Made by a program: the position numbers and the translations under genes. 64,000 bases of DNA from Spizellomyces punctatus DAOM BR117 (Eukaryota; Chytridiomycota; Chytridiomycetes; Spizellomycetales; Spizellomycetaceae), in NCBI RefSeq assembly GCF_000182565.1, contig NW_015971537.1, forward strand, positions 1,709,299-1,773,298, given 5' to 3'. Shown piece by piece: positions 12,437-25,096 of the stretch (its first letter is position 1; each line of letters begins with the position of its first letter). Below the pieces are notes generated by a model. The model was given only the letters and a program-made list of their open reading frames with translations, was not told the DNA's origin and ran no database searches.

Positions 12437-12959
12437 CTGGGTTTAGTCAAAGGCTTTCTGGTTTGGTGCCCACCCTGACAAGGCGTGGTGTGCAATTCGC
12501 CAACAATGTTCAAGTATACCTTCTTTCAACGTCCCTGTTGTCATGATGAGTGTCGTCGGCAGCTGTTTTCTCGCTGGGTATGCGTCTCAGTTGTGGAAGG
12601 AGAGGATCACGATTGCTCGTCAAATGAATGTCAAAAAGTCTGTGGGTCTGACACGCGTCTACGCTTGGTGGAATTGCTAAATAGCAATCAGGATATAACT
12701 TCAAACATTTTAGAAGCTACAATTGTGCGCTCTGGCGACTACTACACAGAGGCTAAAAACAAAGGTCTTGCATAGATTTACAGGTCCGCAACTATGACTT
12801 TAGTCCGTCCAAACCACCGTCCTTACGGCGCCCTCCAAATGCTCAGCTACATATCCATAGTACATTGAGTTATTGACATTGTAAACAATGGTGTATCGTT
12901 CCCTCCGAGTCCCTCGCCATCGTCCTGCTCTCTACTTCCCGCGCAGATCACAAGAATAA
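12437..12959. other. Spacer between RPN12 and the aquaglyceroporin gene
   Basis: About 520 bp upstream of RPN12 and downstream of the aquaporin stop, both genes being on the minus strand. It should carry the RPN12 promoter. A 96-codon plus-strand frame starting at 12485 has no recognisable feature, and no repeat or RNA gene is visible. Confidence 0.45.
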
Positions 12960-13986
12960 CTAGTAAATTCCTTCGTCGGAATTTTTGTAGGCCGACAATG
13001 CCCGAAAGACGTATCCACCAAACACTCCACCGACAATGGGCCCTACAATTGGAATCCAAAAGTAATGGTTGTATGCTGTAAAGGGTTCTGAGCCCCATCC
13101 AGCGATTGCTGTTAGAGTTCGAGGTCCCAAATCACGAGCCGGATTTATGGCGTATCCCGTCTCTGATCCCAAAGCCATGCCGATCGCCATGACAAGCAAT
13201 GAGACTGCTATTGGTCCATAGCCATCTGGTGCTGCACTGTTGCCGGCTTCGCTACACGCATAGATTCCAATCATCAAAATAGCCGTACCAAGAAATTCAG
13301 AGAAGAAGGCCGCAACTGTGGAAAGGTATGGTTGTGGGTATGTTGAAAAGATGCCTGCTGTCGCCTTGGGTCCGAGAGTTTGACGGTCGCCTCCATCGAA
13401 TGCATCTAGCGCGGCGTGGTAGTTTCCAAAAATGACGGCTGCAGCAAGGAAAGCGCCAAGAATTTGGGCAATCACGTAACCTGGCACTTTGCGCCATGGG
13501 AAGCCTTTGTGGATGGCATTGCTGATAGTTACGGCCGGATTCAAATGAGCTCCCTAAATTAGATGATGATCGATATGTCAAACATTCTTGTCATAGTGTG
13601 CGATCATGGATAGGCTTACCGAGATGCCTCCGCTTGCATAGATACCAAAGAGTACTCCAAGTCCCCACCCAATGTTGATGGACAGGTATTCCCCGTTCTT
13701 ATTGTTGTGAAGAACTACCTGGGCAACAACGCCGTTGCCAAAGATGATGAGGATAAATGTACCCAACAATTCTGCTAGTTCCTCGCTGTTGAATGTTGTG
13801 AAACATACAAACATTTAGAAAAAAAAAAAAACTTTATATCGATATGGAAGCATGGATTTCATACCGAAATTGATGGCGTATGTATGCAAGGTGGCCAGAC
13901 TTGTTTTTGTGAGTGACTTTATCCTGGATCTCAGGAGCCATGTCGACAATGGTCTCTTTGCTCTCTTGGGGATCCAAAGTCGACAT
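12960..13986 (-). CDS. Aquaglyceroporin (major intrinsic protein family)
   Basis: Membrane channel for water and probably glycerol. Exons 13865-13986, 13620-13785 and 12960-13553 give 293 residues. Both pore signatures are present: GAHLNPAVT at the start of exon 3 and GYAINPARDLGPR later. Asp after the second NPAR is the hallmark of the glycerol-facilitator branch. About six hydrophobic segments are visible, for example ELLGTFILIIFGNGVVAQV and VSLLVMAIGMALG. The hydrophilic N-terminus of about 40 residues starts at MSTLDPQESKE. A minus-strand TATAAAAG lies about 150 bp upstream of the start. Confidence 0.93.
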
Positions 13987-15220
13987 GATGGTTGCGATAG
14001 TTAATCGGGGTCACAAAGAGGTCTTTAATTATTGACGGGAGGTGCAAACTGAGAGCGGTATAAGAATATCAAGAAATTCGGGATGCTATCTTGGCATTTC
14101 CGTGGGGCGGCTCAAAAAAAAAGTACATTCTCCTTTTATATGTCCGAGAGCGGACAAAGCGGCATTTGCATCTTTTTTCTCAGTTCCCGCGCGTCAAGAA
14201 CAGTAGGTGACATATGGATTGACAAATGGAAAAAAAAAAAAAAGGTCTTCCGATGAATTCCCCCATCGATCCGCACAACAACCCCCAGTCACCCAGGGCG
14301 ACCCAAAAGAACAAACGGGTTTGAAAGTTTTCCACGGCTGCAAAGCACTGGGCCACCCCATCAAGAAACGACATTAGCGAAAAAAAAAGAGTTGCTCTGC
14401 ATGGAAACAGCTGCTTCATGTCGCGTGGTTTGTATGTCGGTTGAACATTTTATGCCGGTTAACAAGGGAAACAATTTGGGTAGTTTAGACTGCGCAAAGC
14501 GCTTCAAGTGGGTCAGCTGGTTGGAAAACTGCATTTGGCAAAAACGCACGGCCACACACACATTTGGCCAAGAAACGATTGACTGTGGATAGCCCCTCCA
14601 CAGCTGACGAAAAGTTTGGGAATTTGGCAACAGAAAAACGTAGCTGTAAAAGAGCGCAGACTTGTAAAGATGTGGTCACTCGACTGGTATGGGGGTCTCT
14701 CCAAACGTCATCTCACAGCCCTTATTATTAGTGGCTGTACGCACGTGACATTTCCCAGTAATTTACATTTACAAGAAAATATAGGTGTAAGAGTATATCC
14801 TGTAGTTGCACACACTTGCATTTGTGGGATGGCCACTGTCCAGCGTTCGAGTGGGTTGCCTACCTTGCAGGGCCAATGTAGAAGGGGTTACGCCTGGTTG
14901 TTCGTACGCGCATCGCACAGGCAGAGCGTCCTCCCCGGCTCATATCCTGTATCAAGACACAATCGCTTGTTTGATGTCTAGAGAACCTGATGCTTGGAGA
15001 CTACTTGTATGCCATCGATAGAGATTTATTTTTTTTCGTTTGATTATCAAGATATTCCTGTGGCAGGGGCCTTGAAATGCTGTGGTTACTGGTAGTGTTC
15101 AAGGTTTTTAGTTGCCAAAAGGTTTCATGGTTGCTGACGAGATCGTGGCAAAGCAGAAACCACGTGATACTAACCCAAATCTCACAAGCGTTTGCACTTT
15201 CTGCTCTAAAGCCTTCTACC
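13987..15220. other. Divergent spacer between aquaglyceroporin and ABD1
   Basis: About 1.2 kb between two divergent starts. On the minus strand TATAAAAG at about 14133-14140 is a good TATA box for the aquaporin gene. Several A-rich runs (14113-14122, 14229-14242, 14378-14388) occur. Reading frames here are short, overlap on both strands and show no family motif. Confidence 0.45.
14133..14140 (-). promoter_or_regulatory. TATA box of the aquaglyceroporin gene
   Basis: TATAAAAG on the minus strand, about 150 bp before the ATG at 13986 and well placed for a transcription start in between. No other candidate of this quality lies closer. Confidence 0.4.
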
Positions 15221-16329
15221 ATGAAACGAACCCGCGACGACGAGCGCGACGACGAGGTAGCGGTGACTGGCGGTGAGGACGGAGCAAGGAGACCCGCAAA
15301 ACATCATAAACCTACAGAGGGAGCCGGCACCAATGCACATGTTGTCGCCCAACACTACAATGCTCGACCCGAGGTGGGCCGCGACCGTCGAAAAGACTCG
15401 CCAATCCTCCACCTGAAAAACTTTAACAACTGGATCAAATCTATCTTGATCAGTAAATACGCTCATAGAGGGTTCCATGTAATGGACTTTTGTTGTGGAA
15501 AAGGAGGAGACTTGCTCAAATGGAGCAAAGCGGGAATACGGCACCTGGTTGGAGTTGACATTGCTGCCGTGTCTATTGAACAAGCACAAGAACGATATAC
15601 CCAAGGACGAGGAAACAGGTTCCAGGCGACATTTTTTGCAGCGGATTGTTTTGGAGTATCCATCTATGACAAGCTTCCGCCGGGGCATAAATTGGATCTT
15701 GTAAGCTGTCAGTTTGCGCTCCACTACTCCTTTGAATCAGAGGCGAAGGCGCGCATCGGACTGGAGAATATCACGAAAAGCCTGAAAACCGGTGGTCATT
15801 TTATTGGAACTATCCCGAACGCATATTGGATTGTAAAGAGATTGCGCGCTGCTGATGGGCTGTCGTTTGGGAATTCCATCTTGACGGTTGCCTTTGATCA
15901 ACGAGATGACTACCCTCGTTTTGGGCACAAATATTGGTTCGAGCTAAAAGATGCTATCGATAACTGTCCTGAGTATCTCTTGCATTTTCCCACATTCGAA
16001 AAGTAAGAAAATAGCCGCCGATAATGAGTGTGCCAATAATTATTAACAAAGTACTGTACAGGTTGGCTTTAGAATACGGTTTAGAGCTAGAATATAAGAA
16101 ACCATTCCATGAAATCTTCCAAGAGGAATCGCAAAATGAGCAGCATCGAAATCTGCTATATAGGATGAATGTTGTAAATGACGAAGGCACAATTTCCGCT
16201 GATGAGTGGGAGGTAGCGGGTGGGTACATGCTAGTCCATGCAGTCACTATGCCGAATACGTGTTCTGACGCTGCTTTCACTGGCTATTTAGGTTTGTATA
16301 TCGCCTTTGCCTTCCGTAAAGTCTCATGA
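15221..16329 (+). CDS. ABD1: mRNA cap guanine-N7 methyltransferase
   Basis: Transfers a methyl group from S-adenosylmethionine to N7 of the guanosine cap on nascent mRNA in the nucleus. Exons 15221-16002, 16062-16219 and 16292-16329 give 325 residues. A charged N-terminal tail (MKRTRDDERDDE) is followed by the catalytic fold: LKNFNNWIKSILI, the SAM-binding motif VMDFCCGKGGDLLKW (about residues 87-101), VSCQFALHYSFE, and the C-terminal IAFAFRK strand reached only after splicing the third exon. The stop lies 77 bp from that of PET100 on the opposite strand. Confidence 0.95.
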
Positions 16330-16405
16330 GCGATCGTTCTCATGCTGAAGAATTCGTCTCGGAACTTTCCCTTTTGGATTTGAAATGCTGCCGCATTCTT
16401 GCAGT

Positions 16406-16865
16406 CTACATTGGACCAATGTCAGTGGACTGAAAACTGGACATAAACAAATGCCATTTGTGTACCTCCTGCCGCACTTCTTCCATAGATTTGGGGAGTT
16501 TCTGTAGTGCGGAAACCATTGTAAATACGGTAGCTCTCAGTAAAAGAACAAATGATAGAAACGCACAAAGAGCTGCTCTTCGGGCGTTTTGAAAGACTCC
16601 ACCGTTTGTTGCTGGACAAGTGGCAATATCAGCATAGAAAGCAGAGTTTGCGTGCTATTATCGAAATACGCACATGTTCTCGACTCAACATCTCCTGAAG
16701 TTCTGGTCGGTTGAACAAGTACAGTACACCAATGGGGAAGAAGATATATACGCCAAACTTACGGAGACGAAGAGTATTAGTTGGGTACAACCTTGAGAAA
16801 TCTGTCTCTCGTGCGGAAATTACCTTTAGCATTTCGGTCCTGACAAAGTTCCTCGGTAGAGGCAT
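16406..16865 (-). CDS. PET100: Cytochrome c oxidase assembly protein PET100
   Basis: Inner mitochondrial membrane chaperone for complex IV assembly. Exons 16824-16865, 16674-16757, 16567-16611 and 16406-16501 give 88 residues (73 in human, 111 in yeast). The single membrane segment FGVYIFFPIGVLYLFN near the N-terminus and a downstream KLPKSMEEVRQE helix match the family. The first intron (66 bp) is in frame without a stop; splicing joins MLK directly to FGVYIFF, which is the family pattern. A further donor after VRQE could instead lead to an end near 16284 overlapping ABD1, so the 3' end is uncertain. Confidence 0.82.
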
Positions 16866-17093
16866 GGTATGAGTTCGCTTTTCGGAAGGCTCAACAAGAA
16901 TGAATAAGTTCAAGTTTGCTGGGCAAACTCAAGACGTTGCCGAAACCTCAACGCTGACCATGTTTGATTCGAATGACTGTTGCCATAGCTTCGTGAGCGA
17001 AGCCACACTCCACCCACTTCCGTCCACCTCTTCGGACACGATCTGTCTCCGCTCACACGCTTCAAAGGTCAAACTCCAACTTTTCCTACAATA

Positions 17094-19549
17094 ATGTCGT
17101 CCTTCAAAACCCAAATATACAGAATCTTGACAAAAAAGCATGGCCTCACACTTAAAACGGAGGCACTCAAGTATCTGGAGGATGTTGTTGCAGAACTCCC
17201 AAACGAACAATTGGCCGAAACCTTGGACTACATTGCTTTATCATATACACAACAACAAGGTACTTTGCTGGTCAGCGCAATATATAAAAAGTTATGGACT
17301 GAGACCCTAACCTTAATTTCTGTGCATTCAATCAGAAACAAGAAAGCTCCTAGTAGATCGCGCCAGTCTCGAGGAAGTAGTGCAAAACATCTTTCGGAAA
17401 TCCGCGATAAACCAAGCCTTGGAAAACGCAGTCAGTGCCTCGTCAAATGGAGACTCGGAAGCTGTTGGAGGAATGGTTGGGGAAATCAGCATTGAAGATA
17501 TTGCCGGGTATCTGCATGTTATAGATGCATTCTCGACTCCGCGGTGGAAGTGGCGACCCGACTCTAAACAATTTACAAGGTTGCTATCGCCATCTTGATT
17601 TATGTTTCTGTAACGCTGATCAATATAGTTAACGAAAGAATCATGGAATAGATCTCATGAAAAGCCACGACTGCTGGCGCCACCCGCTGCAAAAGCCGTG
17701 GCATTTCGCGATCGCTACGATATACTCAAGCAGCGCGTGCTTCGTAACGATGCCTTCCGCCCGTCTACCTTTACGAGAACGGGTGACCATTTTGAGGTTC
17801 GATATTATCCCGCCTCTACGTCGAGAGCATTTAGCTCACCCAATCTGCGAGCAGATCACGTCCATAAAGAATTTGCAGGGACATAAGCCGGGCAGCTACC
17901 TTCTTCTTGGGATGTTGACAACGATCGAAGAAGGAAAGTACCATCTTGAGGATCCGGATGGATTGATTGAGATCCACCTAAACGGCAAGGTGAGTGGTGT
18001 GATTTAACTTTCACTCCTTTTATGATAGTTACTCATTGTATACCTCTTCGATAGATTGACAAAGGAGTGGGTCTTTTCTGCTTGAATTGCTTTGTTCTTG
18101 CCGAAGGGCTTTATACAGAAGATAGAATCTTCAAAGTAAGGACGCTAGGCATGCCACTGCCCGAAACGAGACAAAAATCGCTGTAAGTCCTTGGGCATCG
18201 ATGCTCAATTACGTGAGAACCGTCTAACCTCATAGCATGTAGGTCCGCGTTTGGACATAACGTAAACTTTTTTGGAGGGCCATCGGCTGGTGACGATCAG
18301 GTCTTACGACAGATTTTAGCGTTCTAACATTCCGCATACTGTTGCTCACGTCGACCTTTCCCTCAGATGGTACTGGAAAACATTGAAGTAAATATGACAG
18401 ATGTGATATTCGTTATAATATCTGATGTCTGGCTTGATCAACCACGGGTATGAGTCGTCCTTCTTTCTTCACATTGCCCTGCCGGCGCGCTGATGTATTG
18501 TAACTGCCAAAGGTAGTCATGAAGCTACGACGGCTCTTTGAAGGATTTTCGAGCACTAGTTCTGCACCACCACTGGCCTTTATATTGATTGGAAATTTCA
18601 TGTCGATACCGTATCTCTATGAGGGCCAACATCACGAGCCATATAAACGTAAGGCAGTTCGATATTTTTTTTTTCCACGAAGGGATCCGCAAATCTTATT
18701 CTTTGTGCCACATGATGTAGAGTGCTTCAACACCCTAGCGGATCTCCTATCAGATTTCCGCGATCTGGCTCAAACTTCACGTTTCATCTTTGTACCTGGC
18801 CCGCAGGACCCATGGGGCGCAAAAACACTACCGAGACCCAGTATACCAAAATACTACACAGAGCGGATCAGAAGCAAGCTACCGAAAGCCATGTTCATGA
18901 GTAATCCGTGCAGGTAGGCATATTTCAGTGATCATGTCAAACCACTGTCCGTTGACTGTTGCATCCCCTGTGACAGAATCAAATATTGTACCCAAGAAAT
19001 CGTAATCTTCCGTGACGACATTGTTAAACGTATGCGAAGAGGATCGATTGTTCCACCGCGAGAAGACGTGGATGTGTCACTGGAGCGACACGTATGTTGT
19101 GACTGCAAAGGTCTAGATTATACATTGACTGACCCATGTTCGACATCAGCTCGTAGCAACATTAATAGATCAAGCGCATTTGTGTCCCCTTCCTCCCGCT
19201 GCTCGGCCAACATATTGGGGATATGATCATGCATTGCGACTGTATCCACAACCACATCTGGTATTACTGCTCTATTGTTTACGCAGAAGAGCGTGGAGTG
19301 GGATGGTGTCTCATTTTATTTGTTTTGTTAGCTTGTCCTTGCCGACAAACACGAGTCATATTCTGTAGATTATGAAGGATGCAAATGCATCAATCCTGGA
19401 TCGTTTGGAGGAGCAGAGTTTGAGTTCATGGTGTATCATCCTGCAACAAAGTCGTGTCAAGCGAGGTAAGTCGAAAGCTTTGGGGTTTTACTTGCCATTC
19501 ATGAGCGTTGGGCTAATAAGAACACTTTACTTGCAGCAAAATTACCTAG
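17094..19549 (+). CDS. DPB2: DNA polymerase epsilon subunit B
   Basis: Essential non-catalytic subunit of the leading-strand polymerase; it also links Pol epsilon to the CMG helicase. Thirteen exons: 17094-17259, 17336-17579, 17652-17796, 17852-17989, 18055-18182, 18243-18300, 18367-18447, 18513-18648, 18721-18913, 18977-19091, 19150-19260, 19332-19465, 19537-19549; 553 residues (human 527). The inactive calcineurin-like phosphoesterase core is recognisable from [60 protein letters not shown] and CINPGSFG. The N-terminal helical part starts at [18 protein letters not shown]. The last coding exon is only 13 nt. The start is 228 bp from the divergent PET100 start. Confidence 0.95.
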
Positions 19550-19844
19550 ACTCTGTTTCTTTTTATTTTTATGTATATATTTAAATTGAGCCAGCTTTCT
19601 CTCTTCTCTTCCTCGATTTTGGGCCATCGGGCACATTTTAGCAAACTACGCAATGTAGTCTCTAGAGCAAATGAACGATAGACACTTTTTGAAAAAAAAA
19701 AGTTACAAATATATTAAATGACAAGATCTAAACTACGGAACTCTGTACAATATCAATGCAAATTTCGCTGTTCCCTTCTACAAAGCAGAGAAGCCAAAAA
19801 CGGGACAACTACCTGCCGAACCTTTCCCCCCCGTAAATTGATCG

Positions 19845-22316
19845 TCACTCATCTTTTATTTCGGGTTGAACGGCTCCTTCCAATGCCTGTTCCAATTTTT
19901 TCATAAACGCTCCGCTTTGATTCCCTTGTTTATCCTCTGCATCACTTCCACTTTCCGATGCCGTCCCTGATGCCGTGGCTGACGATCCAACCAATCTAGC
20001 TGCAGCTACGCCCTTCCTCCTGGGGCTCAACGCATGACTTCCAATCCATTGCCATACCAAGTGCGACTCTCCCCTCAAATCCATGACCGTTTCCCGCACA
20101 TTACTATTCTTGAGCACCAATTGATGCACTTTCTCCCAGGTGAGATCGCGAGCTCTTTCGTCAACCAGATGCCACTTGGTGTGTCCCGTCTTTTCATCAA
20201 AAACACTCTCCCCTTTTCCTTTACCATGTCGGTCGCTACCGGGAATGACATGCGGAAGTAAATAATCCTTGAGTTGGGCTACGGACAAACCAGGGATAGG
20301 GTGGCGGGTTGGGTCAAGTCGATAATTTTCCGCTTCGTCAGATACGGCATCCAAGACATCCTCTACGAGTCTTGCAATCATACGGGCCTCGCGAGCTACC
20401 GCTTGACGTTGGTACCAAAACCAAACAAAGAAAATAACTGTAATGCCAAGAGCAGAAAGTGGTAACCAGTAGGCTCTAGAGGTTTCCCAAATCGAACGTT
20501 TTAAGCGACACGATACAGACATGATCGGTGGCTGAGTAGAGTAGAGAAGACGTGTTCGCCCAGTTTCGTCCATAATTTCAGCTAGATCCGATGTCGATTG
20601 GTCTGGTCCGGACTCACGAATAAGTTGAATAGCCAAGTCCCAGTAGGTTTTCAACTTTTCATCATCCCATTTTTTGCCAATCACATTCCTAAGTTCGTCC
20701 CTTGCGACACTGTAAGGCATCCCCAAAATATTTCCAGTAGCGGTAGATCTGAGCGGGTCGGTTATTTGCCGGATGATACCACCGCACTCTGCTGTCCCAA
20801 TCCACGTTCGGACCACCGTACTTAGAAAGTTGAGAAGAGCTTCAATGTGCTGCTGGCGCTGCACTTCTGCCTTCTGCTTTTTTGTATCTTTCACGCACTT
20901 GGGTTCGGCCAGAGGAAAAGGCAAATATTTGCTTGGTATAGCCGTTGTAAGGAGGTTCGGCTCAAGAATATAATCCGGATGGTCACAATCCAAGACAGTC
21001 TTGTCAACACACACGCCGCGCGGTGGACATTTTCTGCATATGGGCAGAACCAACCCAAGCGGGTTGTACCCTTCATACGTTCCATTTCGGACAGCAGTTT
21101 CATTACCATCACAGTAGCCCATCACATCTCTTGCTTCCCAATACCAATGTCCGAAAGTTGCTGCAGCAAGGAACACGAGGAGAGTAATCAAAAAGGTGCG
21201 GTCCGTCTTTGCTGGCATTACTGTAGAAGGACGCTTGAATCTCCTTTCCGGTCGCTTGGTAGATTTCGGCCGAGGCGGTGTGGTCTTTCTTGGAGTTACC
21301 GTTGCCCATGTGTCGTCGCCTGTAGCCGATTGTTGTTCCATGCTGTTTCCCTCCGGAATAGCCGACGGCTCTTCGGGCTCAGCTTCTGTAAGTGACACGC
21401 TGGGCGTGACTTCCTTTGCTGGTTCGTCTACTTCGGGCTGCTTCTTCTCGATGGGATGGAATAAGAGTTCCTCGCGCTCGCTCGTTGAATCACTTAGGGT
21501 GAGCGGTAATGATTGGCGTGCAGCGGCCGCCTTTCTGCGCGAAGCAAGGAGGTCACCTCCAATCGTCTTACGACGATCTCCGGTACGGCTTCGAGCTGAA
21601 GGTACTGGGGAGTCAGGCACATCTGAATCCGCCGCTTTAACCGGGGTATGTTGCGACATTTTGAACATGAAGGGTTGCGGAGATGCAGCGGCCTGCTCAG
21701 GAAAAGTCGCCACAGAATGCCGAGGCCTGCGTCCAGTGTGAATTTGTGTCGGTTGATCTTCATCATCGGAAATTTCGGTAGGCGCGGCGATGGTAGTACG
21801 CCGCTTTTTCAAAACTTTTGTTTTGGCACCTGTCTTGACAGGAGTACCTTTGGGTGGACTTTGGAATGGATTGTCGTCTGAGAACACTTTTCGGTCATCT
21901 ACATTTGCAGCCGGAGTCGTTGGGAGTTGCTCGTCGCTCCCAGCCCCGTCGCCAGGTTTAAAGGGATCCACCATATCGCTGGAGAGTGTGACTCTCCTCC
22001 TGCGTGTCTTGAGGTCTGGTGTAGGTGCAGCGCTCGAAGGCGCAGCGCTGCTCCCTTGACCAGAATCGGCATCAAGAGACCCAGAGCCAAAGTTCTTTGG
22101 TGCTTTTCCGTACGATTTCGTCAGCTCCTCCATAAATTTGTTCCGGTTGGGAGTGATGTGCTCTTTGAATAAACCAACGTAAACGTCCTTCTTTGCTCGG
22201 GATGTAGGGGTCGTTACTCCGTGCCGGCCTAGTAAGCTCGTCAGCTGCTGGATGGTCTGTTTTGCCGGGTCAAAGTCCGGTTTCAAATGGTCGGGGATGT
22301 CTGGTTTATCGGCCAT
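19845..22316 (-). CDS. HEH1: Inner nuclear membrane LEM/HeH protein (Src1/Heh1/Man1 family)
   Basis: Anchors chromatin at the inner nuclear membrane and takes part in nuclear-pore quality control in yeasts. Single exon, 823 residues. A HeH/LEM-like fold lies at about residues 13-55. It is followed by a long disordered stretch rich in Ser, Pro and basic clusters (nuclear localisation), transmembrane segment 1 at about 371-392, a Cys-rich lumenal loop (CRKCPPRGVCVDKTVLDC), transmembrane segment 2 at about 616-635 and a winged-helix-like Man1/Src1 C-terminal domain. This is one of only two long genes here without introns. It is tail to tail with DPB2. Confidence 0.92.
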   Translation of the reverse strand: MADKPDIPDHLKPDFDPAKQTIQQLTSLLGRHGVTTPTSRAKKDVYVGLFKEHITPNRNKFMEELTKSYGKAPKNFGSGSLDADSGQGSSAAPSSAAPTPDLKTRRRRVTLSSDMVDPFKPGDGAGSDEQLPTTPAANVDDRKVFSDDNPFQSPPKGTPVKTGAKTKVLKKRRTTIAAPTEISDDEDQPTQIHTGRRPRHSVATFPEQAAASPQPFMFKMSQHTPVKAADSDVPDSPVPSARSRTGDRRKTIGGDLLASRRKAAAARQSLPLTLSDSTSEREELLFHPIEKKQPEVDEPAKEVTPSVSLTEAEPEEPSAIPEGNSMEQQSATGDDTWATVTPRKTTPPRPKSTKRPERRFKRPSTVMPAKTDRTFLITLLVFLAAATFGHWYWEARDVMGYCDGNETAVRNGTYEGYNPLGLVLPICRKCPPRGVCVDKTVLDCDHPDYILEPNLLTTAIPSKYLPFPLAEPKCVKDTKKQKAEVQRQQHIEALLNFLSTVVRTWIGTAECGGIIRQITDPLRSTATGNILGMPYSVARDELRNVIGKKWDDEKLKTYWDLAIQLIRESGPDQSTSDLAEIMDETGRTRLLYSTQPPIMSVSCRLKRSIWETSRAYWLPLSALGITVIFFVWFWYQRQAVAREARMIARLVEDVLDAVSDEAENYRLDPTRHPIPGLSVAQLKDYLLPHVIPGSDRHGKGKGESVFDEKTGHTKWHLVDERARDLTWEKVHQLVLKNSNVRETVMDLRGESHLVWQWIGSHALSPRRKGVAAARLVGSSATASGTASESGSDAEDKQGNQSGAFMKKLEQALEGAVQPEIKDE

Positions 22317-22708
22317 TGTTGCCCTGATTCGGCCGACTGGAAGTGCAAGGGATTTGAATGCAGATGATGTCCCACGTAGGAGAGTTGAAAAGTAAAATGT
22401 AGACTAAAACAAGGCTTGCTAGATTATGTTTTCGTAAGATTTCAGCCGGGGCTTGTTGAAGATCACTCACGTTGGAGGAAAAAACCAGACCGAACCTGTC
22501 ATGTCCGAAAACGCGCAGCTCAGGCAGTTGCGCGCTGATCTGCGTACGTAATTTCAGTCAAATATGGATAAATTACATCTACATTTGGATAAATGAGCTT
22601 ACGCTCCAACCAATCAAGACGGTCTCAGTTTTTTTGGTTAGTTCTTGAACCCAGGATATCACTCCGACCAGCAATAGACAGCGATAGAATACGCTCATTA
22701 GGGCAAAA
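22317..22708. other. Bidirectional promoter region HEH1/NOP2
   Basis: About 390 bp separate the two divergent starts. No clear TATA box, no repeat and no convincing reading frame were seen; both genes must be driven from here. Confidence 0.4.
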
Positions 22709-25096
22709 ATGGGAACTCGAGGACGCCAAGCCAAGAAGCAACAGCGGGAACCCGCACCTTTAGATGAATCTACTATAGCGCGAATAAAAGGTGTGCCAGT
22801 AGGTGCCAAGGCCAAAAATGGATCGAAGAAGGCAGCTAAGGGGAAGGCAGGTGCTTCATTGGACCGAAATACGAAAAAGGCAGGCAACCAGAATGGGAAG
22901 GGAGGAGCTCGAGGAAAGACGCAGAAAAGTGTAGAGGAGGTGTCGGCTATTGGGGAGTCGGATGACGAGGAAGCAACCCTCCCGCCTGCAAAAAGGAGCA
23001 AAGATATCAACGGAAAGCCAAAACAGAAACGGACGCCAGCCGACGAGCCAGAGGTCGAGCCAGAGCTGGATGAAGATAGCTGGGAAGACCTTGATGATGG
23101 TTTTGACGATGTGGAGGACGACGGAATGGACATGTGGGACGATGCCGAGTTGGAGGATGATGAGGATGGACTCATGGTAAAACCCGTTCTCTGTCTTACT
23201 AATCGCGCGAATACTGACCGAAGGTGCTAGGGTGATGAGTTTGATGATCTCGAAGGTTCTTCTGATGAGGAAAATGGTGGTGGTCAAACATTAGCGATGG
23301 CCTTTGGTTCAGATGAAGAAGGATCGGACGGATCGGAAGATGATGAGCTGGAGGTGGAGAAGCAAGCACGAGAGCTGGATGAGCAAGCTAAAGAAGATGA
23401 ACGTCTGGCTGACGAGGAGCTGCAGACTAACATCGCTCAACGGGAAGTCTTCGTTTTGCCATCTGGACAGGAAATTGAAAAGGATGCTCAAGTTGCGGAA
23501 GATGTATCATTAGTACAGACTCGAATCCAGGAGATCATTCGTGTGTTAAATAACTTTAAAGAATTAAAGGATCCTGACCGTCCACGATCAGAATACATCG
23601 ATCAGCTCATCAAAGACATCGCTACCTACTACGGTTACAACGATTACCTCGCCGAGAAACTATTCCACCTCTTCCCCCTCTCCGAAGCCATCGAGTTTTT
23701 CGAAGCGAACGAAGTACCACGGCCTGTCGTCATTCGTACAAATACTTTGAAAACACGGAGAAGGGACTTGGCACAAGCGCTGATCAACCGTGGAGTCAAT
23801 CTCGAGGCAGTTGGAAAGTGGTCCAAAGTCGGCCTTCAGATTTTTGATTCGCCGGTCCCAATCGGTGCTACACCAGAATACCTCGCCGGTCACTACATGC
23901 TTCAGGCTGCGGCATCATTTTTGCCAGTAATGGCATTGGCGCCCCAAGAGCATGAACGCGTTCTGGATATGTGCGCTGCTCCCGGAGGGAAAACAACATA
24001 CATTGCCGCTCTTTTAAAGAATACTGGTTGTCTATTTGCGAACGACGCAAACAAGGATCGATTGAAGTCACTGATGGCAAACTGCCATCGTTTGGGAGTT
24101 AAAAACTCGGTTGTGTGCCATTACGATGGGCGGGAGTTCCCTGGCGTTATAGGAGGGTTCGACAGGGTACTATTGGATGCCCCCTGCAGTGGCACTGGTG
24201 TTATCTCCAAAGACCCTTCCGTAAAGATCAACAAATCAGATGAAGATTTCCGTATGTTGACTCATGTCCAGAAGGAACTTATTCTTTCTGCCATCGACTC
24301 TGTCGATGCAACATCGAAGACTGGGGGGTACATTGTTTACTCCACATGTTCGGTTACGGTAGAAGAGAATGAAGAGGTGATTGAGTACGCATTGAAGAAG
24401 AGACCCAACGTCAAATTGGTGCCGACGGGGCTGGAGTTTGGACGTGAAGGGTTTGTCAGCTTCCGTGGCAAAAAGTTCCACCCGACTCTTTCGCATACTC
24501 GACGATACTACCCCCACACACAGAATATGGACGGGTTCTACGTCGCCAAATTGAAAAAGGTCTCAAATAAAGTGCCCGGGAAGACATCGACGGAGAGTGA
24601 AGCTACTGGTGAAGATTCAAACGTAAAGACTTCCAGCAAGAAGACCAAAGTTGAGGAACAGACGGAGTCTTACGGTTTTGACGAAGAGGAGGATAAGCAG
24701 TACATTGCGGAAGCAGAGCGAAAACGTTTGAAGCGTAAGGGAATCAAGGTGACTGCTACGCCCTCGAAGATAACAGAGGAAGAGGAAGCAGAAGCCAAAT
24801 CCGCATCTGCGGCGCCCACAGAAACGAAGCAGAAAACGCAGCAAAATGGACAGGCGATAGCGGGGGAGCCATCAATAGGGAAGAAGCAACAACAGAGAGC
24901 TGACAAGAAGGCGGCGAAAAAGGCAGCCCTTAAAAGACTGAAGGCGGGGGAGGAGATTGAGGTGGATATAGATGAGAATGGCGCTGTAGACGCAAAAGCG
25001 TCGACCGGATCAGCTCCTGCAGGTCAAACAAAATCGGCGAAGGGGGATGCACGCGAAAATCATCCAGCAAAAAAGAGAAAGCGAGCGGGCAACTGA
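22709..25096 (+). CDS. NOP2: 25S rRNA cytosine-C5 methyltransferase Nop2
   Basis: Nucleolar m5C methyltransferase needed for large-subunit maturation. Exons 22709-23176 and 23231-25096 give 777 residues. The N-terminal 200 residues are basic then strongly acidic (long Glu/Asp runs), as usual for Nop2/p120. The catalytic core has VLDMCAAPGGKTTY (about residue 400), DAPCSGTG (about 471) and STCSVTVEENEEV (about 526); the two Cys in PCS and TCS are the catalytic pair of the RsmB/NOP2 family. The C-terminal tail is Lys-rich, for example KKAAKKAALKRLK. It is tail to tail with EMC10. Confidence 0.96.

Noticed and set aside
22579-23175. 198-codon Ser-rich minus-strand frame
   Set aside because: Antisense of the acidic Glu/Asp repeats of NOP2; Ser runs arise from reading those codons backwards.
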